A stretch of 64,000 nucleotides of DNA, taken from NCBI GenBank assembly GCA_030544215.1, contig JARZZO010000008.1, forward strand, positions 24,095,614 through 24,159,613, in the 5' to 3' direction. This DNA is from Zantedeschia hybrid cultivar. Taxonomy: Eukaryota > Streptophyta > Magnoliopsida > Alismatales > Araceae. Positions 47,401 to 56,400 of the stretch are shown here, piece by piece; position 1 is the first letter of the stretch, and each line of letters opens with the position of its first letter. The position numbers were made by a program, and so were the translations under genes. The notes under the pieces are model-generated. The model was given only the letters and a program-made list of their open reading frames with translations, was not told where the DNA came from and searched no databases.

Positions 47401-50400
47401 GACAAAATTCAGAGAGCTAGAAAATGAAAACTGCAGTATTAGCTCCGCACATCCAGCATTTTCTCGCACACTGAGAAATAATACCGACCTGTTGACATGT
47501 AAAGCTGAGTATTACCATCAATGTGGAGAGCATCAAAAGTGCTTTGAGCTTACTTCCACGTGAGTTGGTAACTGTTTCATTGAAGAAGGCTTTGATGTTT
47601 TGTTTTGGGTTTTGACCTTCACGTGCTATGTTTTTTGAAGGTTACTAGAAAGGGATCCCTTCCATTTAAAATGTACATTAGTTCACTTGGCAGCTGCTCT
47701 GGAGCTTGGACGTTCAAATGATCTCTACATTATGGCATGTAGTTTGGTGAAAGATTATCCTCAGAGGTATGTGCGTTAATGCATTTGTATATGTATTTTT
47801 TTGTTTCGCTTCATATCTGTTGACACAGAGCAGGCCATATTCTCTTAATAATTGGGTGTATAATTGGAAGGCGTTTTCAGGAAAAAAGGCCCTGTAATCA
47901 CATGGGTTTCAGAAAAAAAAAAAGCTCCCACGATCTGTCTGTTATGTAAGACCTCCCCAAAATCTCATGTTTATCATCAAAACATGTTTTTTGCTGGGTT
48001 CTGGTTTAACCTCTATGGTTTTATTTTGAAGTGTTTGAAGATGATCCGAGGATTTTGGGGATGCTAAACCCTAGTTTATCTGTTAGGGTTGTTGTCAAAA
48101 CCTACTGTCCATATTCATCTAGTATAGCAAAATGTCATGTTAAACCCTAGAAAGTCACTTAGGGTTTCAAAAGTAGAACAAAATTGCCCATATGAAGTTG
48201 ATACAGCACGGTGTCTATTTCCTAGGATTTGCTATGTTTTTGCAACAATCAAATGCTGTCATTCTCAACACCAGACATCAATCCAACAAAAGTGCATGCT
48301 TAATGGCAAAAAAGATAAAGGATATGCAAACTCTATACAAAATTCACTTGGAGGTGAGGTTCCTTCCAAAGGCAATAAATAGCCCCAAAAAAGAAGAAAA
48401 GCAAAAGAGTAGGGGCACTGGCAGCAGGGCTGCATGAGAGGCCATGAAAGCTGAGAAAAAAAAACATATATACTACAGGCACACATGCAGGGATGTGCAT
48501 GCACATACATAATGGGGGTGGGGGGTGAGAGATGACAATTTCCACCCTCGGTGGGGCTGCTCATCCTCGCTGGGGTGGGAAAGTCCACCCGATGAAGGTG
48601 GAGACCCTGGAGTGAGGGGCGGGGGGATCCCGTGGGAGTTCCCACCCTCATCGTGTTGGGAAATCCTGCCTAGTGAAGGTTGAGACCTCCGGGTGTTGGG
48701 ATTCTTGAGAAACCCACCTGCACCCTCACCGGGTTTTTTGGGGAAGTCCACCTGATAAGTGTGGAGTCCAGTTGGTGGGGCTGAGTCCCACACGTGGTGG
48801 GGTTCTATGCCTCACCGGGTGGGAAGCTACACTTGGTGATTGTGAGAGGACTCGCACATGGTCTACTGCCCATCTGGTGCATGCAGTGAGGGTTAGGAAG
48901 GCATGCAGGCCCCCATAACCACCCCACTGTGTGAGCCTATTCCACAACAAATAAAATCTCTCTGCTGCCCCATGTTCTCTACCCTCACTGGGTAGATATC
49001 CTTGTAAAAATTGAAACTTCCCAGTGTGGATGTGGTAACCATCCCCTTGATGAGGGATTCAAACCCCTCTTGTCTGCCATTTGCTAATACCCCTCCACAG
49101 GGGCAATTAAGAAGCATCTGGACAACACCCAAGGAATCCTCATGCACGAAGGACTTGCTTTGGAGAAGTCTTCATGTTCTCTTCTTGTAAGGCTTCGGCC
49201 TCCTTTTTTAGTCATTGGATGATCGACTTCTGTAAATGTCGTAACATGTAAAATGTGATCACGTGATCATGACTTATTGTGATGTTGTCACAACTTTTGT
49301 AATGATGGTCTAGATGATAATGATATGTTGTTTATGTGGTCAATGTGAACCGCATGATTGGCGTAATGATATCTTGCACAGTGATAATCCATTGTATTCA
49401 TTAATATGATGGGACTGTATCCTATGTTTATGTGATGCATGTTTGACGAGGATTTTGTTGAATCTTTAATAGTCACTCCTAATCTTCTATGGGTGGCTGA
49501 TGGAGGGAACTGAACCCCCTTCTTGCGTCAAATTTTGGTTTTGAAATCATCTCTGAAAATCAAGGTGTAGTTTGGAGGATCTCCATTGGTAGTCTTCCTC
49601 CCAGTGATAGTTTGGCTAAGTTTGAGATTGTAGTGCCGTTGAAGTGCGGCTTGCGTGGCAAAGTGGAAGAGATTGTCCATTGTTCTACTGTCTGGGAGTT
49701 ATGCCAATTTTTGAGTTTGAAGTTCCAGATCCAATTGCAGCCGGTGGATTCAGTTGATACTCTCTTCTGACAGTGGTTTTTCGTTGATGCTCCTCGAGGG
49801 GATCACCGGTTCTGGTGGCTTGTTCTGCAGACGACTCTATGGGCCATTTGGGGGGAAAGAAATAAGAGGATCTTCAGCAAGGAGGCCCGAGTTCCAAAGG
49901 CTGTGGCCCATTTTATTTATACTAAAGTGAGGAAGTGGGTGCGAGTATGGTTTGGAGGGGATGGCCTACCTGTCCCTGCATCTCTTTTTGTATAGGGTGG
50001 GGGGATAATGAGTCACCACCTTGGTGCTTTTGTATGTTGGGTTTTTGAGAGATGTTTTTCTTACACTTTTGTAAATCCTTTTTCATTAATTCTATACAGT
50101 GGTACCAACCACTTAAAAAAAAAGTCATGGACCATGTAATCCAACTTGAACTAGGATTCTACTCTTACCCGGACTCAAGTTTCCATTAGACTTTAAAACC
50201 CTAGCATAAATCCTAACATTATTAGGGTTAAAATTGAAAACCCTAATCCTAATACTACAAGGATCTAGATTTAAACCCTTAACCTAATCTTAATGCTACT
50301 AGGGGTAAAATCTAAATCTTAACCCTAGGCAAAGTTTTATTAAGATTCAAATCCATGCCTAATCCCAATCCTAATTACCTCTAGGTTTAGGTCCCAATTC

Positions 50401-53400
50401 CAATCTCAATTGTAATAGAATTTAAATCCACATCTTAATTCTAATTCTAGTTCCATTAGGATCAAAGTTTAAATCCTAATTCTAATCTTAATCCTCCTCG
50501 GTTTAAAAGATTTAAAGCCTATGCTAATCCCAACTTCATTAGGATTTCATCCTTGACTTAGGGCCCATTTAGGGCTGTAAATGGGAAGTATATCTTTCGG
50601 TTTTTGATTCCAATAGCTGAAACCTATTTCCTATCCCGATTTTGATATAGATGGATAATGCACTTTCCATTTCTATTATGTTTCCGATTCTGATATTAGA
50701 AATGGGAATAATTTTTGATAATCATTGGAAATTATTGAATTAGTTAGAGACTTGGAGCAGATGGGATACCATTAAGGGAGACTTGATGAAGGTGTTGATA
50801 GAAATTCAACATAGACCTCTTAGCATTAGAGGTTTTGACTCTGCCTATCTTGTGCTTATCCCTAAAAGAGAGGGAGTTGAGCTTGTTTTTGATTGTAGAC
50901 CAATGTTTGGGACCCGACCTAGCTATCTCTCCTATCAGATTATTTTATTATTATTTAAAATCCTATCGTTTTTGGTCTTTTTATTTTTATCTGGAGAAAT
51001 ATACGCCGATTTTATTTATTTTATTTCTTGGACTATGAGAGCTTGAGATTAGCCCTCAGGGAGTCCGGGACTTCGGATCAGGCGAAGCTCCGAATATATG
51101 ACCTCTCTCCACCGACCTCGGTTAGTGTTAATTACGTCAAGCAACCGCTCGACAACCCTTGATTAACCGTCCGTTGATGCCCTTATAACATGCAACACTA
51201 CTACTACATGCAACACATGCATATGAAGATATGTTTTAAGTTTAGCTCTTGGCTTCACCCAAGTTTAGGATGGGTTTATAATTGATTGGGAGACTTTTTA
51301 AAAGGTTTTGGATTGACTCCGAGTTATCTGGATTGATTCCAAGTATTTTAGACCCATAAGGGTATTTTTGTAATTATGTAAAGTTGGAGGTATAGGGGTA
51401 TTATGCTCACTTTAGTGTGTGAAATGAGTTTTAATGATTTAGGAAGGTTTTAAAACTTTAGGAGGTATTTTAGAGTTATTTTAAGTGTGTTTGGGTTGTA
51501 AGGGTATTTTGGTAATCTTACCCGATTTGGATTTCTAGACTTAAAGTCTATCTTTTTGGGTATTTTTTTGCAATTATGTTGCATTATGGTCATTATGGTC
51601 ATTTTAAGTTTTTTAGCATTTTAGGGAAATTTGAAAACTCTTAGGATGTATTTTAAGATCATTTTAGACATATTTAAGTTATAGGGGTATTTTGATAATT
51701 TTACCTTAAATCGTATTTATTAGACTTAGAGTCTATTTATATTTTTCTGAGATTTTTACTTATTTTTATCATATTGAGGGTATTTTGATAATTTTACCCA
51801 TCTTATTAAGGTTTGGAGGGTATTTTGGGCATATGAGAGGTTTTGATATTTTTTAAGAATTTTTTGTGATTTTTACAGATTTTTATCATGGATGGGGATA
51901 TTTTTGTAATTTCATTAAGTTCTAGGGGGCATTTTGGTCATGTCGAAAATTTTATATGTTTTCAGATTTGGTTCTATGTTTTTTACTGGTTTTTACTGAA
52001 TTTTATTGATTTTTTTAATTAATTTTACTGATTTTTATTAATTAATTGGATATATGAAGGATATTTAAGTCATGTTTTTGGGTTTATGTAATTTCCAGAT
52101 TTAGTTTTCTGATTTTTACTGAGTATTATTGATTTTTACAGAATTTTTCTGATTTATATTGATTTTACTGATTTTAAATAATTTTCATAGATTTTATTAA
52201 TTAATTAAGCATGAGGGATATTTCAGTCATTTTTTAACTTAAGTATATTATTTTATGTCTCAATGTTTTATTATTGAGTTTTGATTATGAGTTTAGGATT
52301 AGTTATGTATAAGGTGAGGCCAATGATATTTTAGAATATTTAATTATGTATTTATGTATTTTAATTAGTTATTAAACTAATTAATAATTTAATTATGTAT
52401 GTGAAAATATAATAACATAATGTTACTTAAGTAATAGATTTATAAACACACATGCATACACATGTGCTCAAAGAACAAATATTAGCATTTTATTAATTAT
52501 TTCGACATAATCCCGTCTTATAGAATGACGATTTTACAACATAAATTCGGCAGAGTTTTCCCTTAGTAATAAACCTTAGGAAGAGAGTCCTCCGAGAAAA
52601 TATCTCCTCCAAACACAGCAAACCTGTGCAAAAGCACTTGGTTTGATCTTCAAATGGGCAGAGTTTCCCCTAGAAATTTTTGGGCCAAGATGGGCATGGA
52701 GTTTTTCTTACTCCTTGGGGGGTATTTATAGGTTTGAAAGCCTTAACCGATGGAGGTACCCACCGTTGAATCTTGAGGTGGGGGGGTGCCACCGGAGTAT
52801 TTTTTTTGAGAGAGAGATTACATAGGGGATAGAGAGAGAGAGAGAGGGGGGGGGGAACCGGTGGGTACCCCCACCGGTTGGAACCGATGGGGGTGCCACC
52901 GGTTCCCCCCCCCCCCAGTTATGGAGCCGGTGGGGGGGGGGGGGCGCCACCGGTTTGAAGAACCGGTGGCTACTCCCATCCTCTTTTTCTTTTTCTTTTA
53001 AAAAAAAAAGGGGTCCGACAACCAATTAGTTTGTTGAATGGATGTTACAAAATCATTACACAGATGTTAACCAACAGGTTGAAAAAGGTTCTTGAGAAGC
53101 TTATTGATGTTAACCAATCAGCATTCATGGAAGGTAGATTCATCTTGGTTAACTTCTTAGCAGCTTAGGCCATTTACAATTAGAAAATTCTGAGAAGAGA
53201 AGGGGCTGTTCTTAAATTAGATTTTGAAAAGGTATATTATAGAGTTAGTTGGTAATGTGTTAATAGGAACCCTTGGTATTATGGGCTTCAAACAAAAGTG
53301 GATTGATTTTTACACCAAGGGTTTCTATTCTGATTAATGGCGAACCTTATGGCTTTTTCAGAAGCTCTAGAGGATTAAGACAAGGGGATCCCATTTCACG

Positions 53401-56400
53401 TATTCTCTTTCTCCCGGTGGGAGAGATTTTTAGTTCTTTGTGGGATAGAGCAGTGGGGAGAGGTTTGATTGATGGCTTCAAGATAGGTGGAACTGGTATG
53501 CAGATTTCACATTTGCAGTTTGCAGACGATACCCTTTTGTTCACTTCTGTTCAGGAAGATAGAGTTGGAAACATGAAAAGGCTGCTGGTTCTAGTTGAAA
53601 GCATAACAGGACTCAAAATTAACTTTGAGAAGTCAGAGGTTGCAGGGGTGAATATGTCAACAGATAGAGTGATTAACATAGCAAGAAACTTTCAATGTAA
53701 ATTGACAGATTTCCCAATGAAGTACTTGGGACTTCCTTTGACTAATGGCAGGATCAGGGTGAGAGGCTGGGATGAACTTATCAGGAAATATTAGTATAGA
53801 TTGGAAGGCTGGAAAGCTAAATTGTCAGCTGGGGGCAGATTGATCTTGTCTAAATCAGTGTTCTCTTCCATAGCTAACTATCACATGTCCATATTTAAAA
53901 TCCCTCGGGCGGTTGAAAGGATTATAGAATCTATGAGGAAATCATTTTTCTGGTCACAGCAGAGAGAAGGAGCCATCTATTTAATTGCATGGGACACAGT
54001 TTGTAAAAGCAAGGAACAAGGAGGCTGTGGACTGGTTAAGTTGTAGGTTATGAACAAGGCCTTACTGGCTAAGTGGCTGTAGAGTTTGGGAGATGAGACT
54101 CACCTTAATTGGGTTAACATTATCAGGATCAAATGCTATGTTAACTCCCTAGGTGGACTTTTTTACCATCCAACACATCAAATCTGTCATCAGTTTGGAG
54201 AAACATCTTGAGCACTGTGGATTGTTTTGCACCAGCACTTAATCTCAAGCTTGGGAATGGTGAATGGATTAAATTCTGGGAAGGCAGTTGGTCTTCTGAG
54301 AGACCTTTTGCTTGCCAATTTCAGAATTTGTATCAGCTGGCAGTCGATAGAGAGAAGCCTTAGCCCACTATTATTCTTTTGAAGATACTTTCCATTGGAG
54401 ATTTTTTTTCCCAAAGAAATCTGACTGATTCTAAGCTGATGGAATTTTTGACCCTTATGAACATCATTAGTTCTGTGGTGTTGGATAATAATGTGCAAGA
54501 TAGAAGATAATGGGTCTGGGATAAGAATAATAGATTCTCAGTTAATGCCCTAGTGAGAATCCTTAATGATGGTGGCTGTAGGGTGTGGTGGAAAGGTATT
54601 GTGTGGTCTAAGCTGTTACCGAACAAAATTAAGATTTTCATGTGGAAGGTGGCTTTGGAGGAGGATTCCAACCAGCGACAGGGTGAAGTGATTCATTCTA
54701 ATACAGAATTCAAAGTGTATTTTTTGTAGCATCTTTGAAGAGAGCATTGATCATCTTTTCTGTCAGTATGGTAATATCAATATGATGTGGAATATACTGA
54801 ACAGCCGACTAGCTACTCTATGGGATGAACCTTGTTTGGTCCAAGAGCTGATGAAAGGATGGATACACTATAGATCCTTATGTATAGATAAGGACTTATG
54901 GTCACTGCTACTCCCAGTGCTGATGTGTGCCATTTGGCAGGAGAGAAATAAAAAGAAGATTTAGTCATCAGTTTAATAGTATTTTCCACATTATCAAAAG
55001 AGCATTCTTCTGGACAGTTGAATGTGGAAGTTCAGGGGGTGTTCTGTTGAGTGAGAATAATTCCTTCTTTTCTCTTATTAGCCAGGGGAGATTCATTTGA
55101 TAATGTATCCGGATGTTTTTCTGATCAGGATACCCTCTTTTTATTTTCTTGATAAATTGAGGGTAGGTTAGTGTGTAGGAGGGGTCTCAAACCCACTCTA
55201 TCTGATGTATTCTCTGTGATCTTTTGTACCTTTCTTTATTGAAATGAATTGTGACTTCGGTCACCTTCCAAAAAAATGGGACTTGGAGCAGGTCTGAATG
55301 GAATGAAGATCCAGAGCAGCCTTGTTGTTATAGCAGAGTGTGTCTTGGGGGTTGGGGGGGGGGGGGGGAGAACTTGAGGATGCTTGGCAGACATCTGCAG
55401 GATTGCAGGGCTGGTCGCTGTTTCATTGTTGCAGTTCCCTTGGGGGGGATGGGTGGTGTGGGGAAGGATGCTGAGCTACTGAGCTGAGTTTTTTTCTCCA
55501 GTGGTTTGGGGGTGGCCGGGTGGGGGGAGGTGACAGGCTGGGGTTTCCTTCAACTCTCCGGGGATGGGGCATGGGCGAGGAGGTGACAGGGGATGTGGGA
55601 TGTAGGGGTGTTCACTATTTGGTTCAACCCAAAAAACCAAACCGAACCAGACCAAATTTTCGGTTTGGTTCAGTTTGAAAACAAGTTCGGTTCGGTTTGG
55701 TTTCCAAGCTCCTTCAACCTGTAAAAACCAAACCAAACCGAAATTTCAAAATAATGATATTAATTTTTTTCACACCACGTAATGTACTCTACCCACCAAT
55801 TCCTCAGCCCACAAAGCCCTCCACGTGCTGGACACCACATGCTGTGTCTTCATGTTAACGCTTATAAGGAAAGAGTAGTTTTTAGATCCGGCGATGTTAG
55901 ACTAAATCGCAGTGACTCCCTGCGGCGCCAGTGCCATTTATCCTTGGAATTTTAGTCCCACATCGGAAGTTTTGTTTTATCACCTCTGCATAGGGTCTAT
56001 AAAAGGTAAGGGTCGTTGCTGTGTATGTCTTGCAGCTGGGCCGGTGGCCCAATAAGAGGTTTAATGCTAAATTGAGTTCAATTAAGCATTTTAATGCCAA
56101 ACTTTCAAATTTCAAAGTAAGTAAATGGGCTCATTAATTTTAATGAAAAATTTCTCCAAATAAGTCGGTTCAAACCGATCCAAACTGAAGTAAACCGAAT
56201 ATTTTCGGTTGGTTCAGTTCGATTTCAAGAGTGAGTCCGTTTGGTTTGGTTTGAAATTTTTTTCCTCTAAACCAAACCGAACCGAACCGTGAACACCCCT
56301 AGTGGGATGTGGGTGAAGGTGATTGGCTGCTTGCTGGGGTTTCCTTTGGGGATGGGAGCGGAGGAGGAGGTGATGGGAGATTTGGGGGGGGGGTGAAGGT

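Larger units (their letters stand above)
50761..55279 (+). mobile_element. LINE C, 5'-truncated, with perfect 12-bp target-site duplication
   Basis: A sense-strand LINE starting just before the RT region with GFDSAYLVLIPKREG (about 50829), interrupted at DCRP by the solo LTR 50904-53020, then resuming with LLNGCYKIITQ, SSRGLRQGDP (about 53365) and LQFADDTLLF (53514-53543). A degraded zf-RVT-like tail with IWQERNKKK (about 54933) follows. It ends TCACCTTCC plus poly(A). GACTTGGAGCAG flanks both ends (50749-50760 and 55280-55291). Without the LTR it is about 2.4 kb. It has stops and frameshifts and no ORF1 or endonuclease, so it is dead. Confidence 0.88.

Noticed and set aside
49256..49269. Perfect palindrome TGATCACGTGATCA with a G-box core
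   Set aside because: A single short site deep in a 10.9-kb intron next to LINE debris; there is no evidence that it is regulatory.
50130..50570. Interstitial telomere repeat
   Set aside because: AAACCCTA words are scattered and out of register; the unit is a degenerate CCTAATC/GGATT minisatellite.
53273..53794. 173-codon ORF as a host gene
   Set aside because: It is the RT core of LINE C, with SSRGLRQGDP and FADDT motifs.
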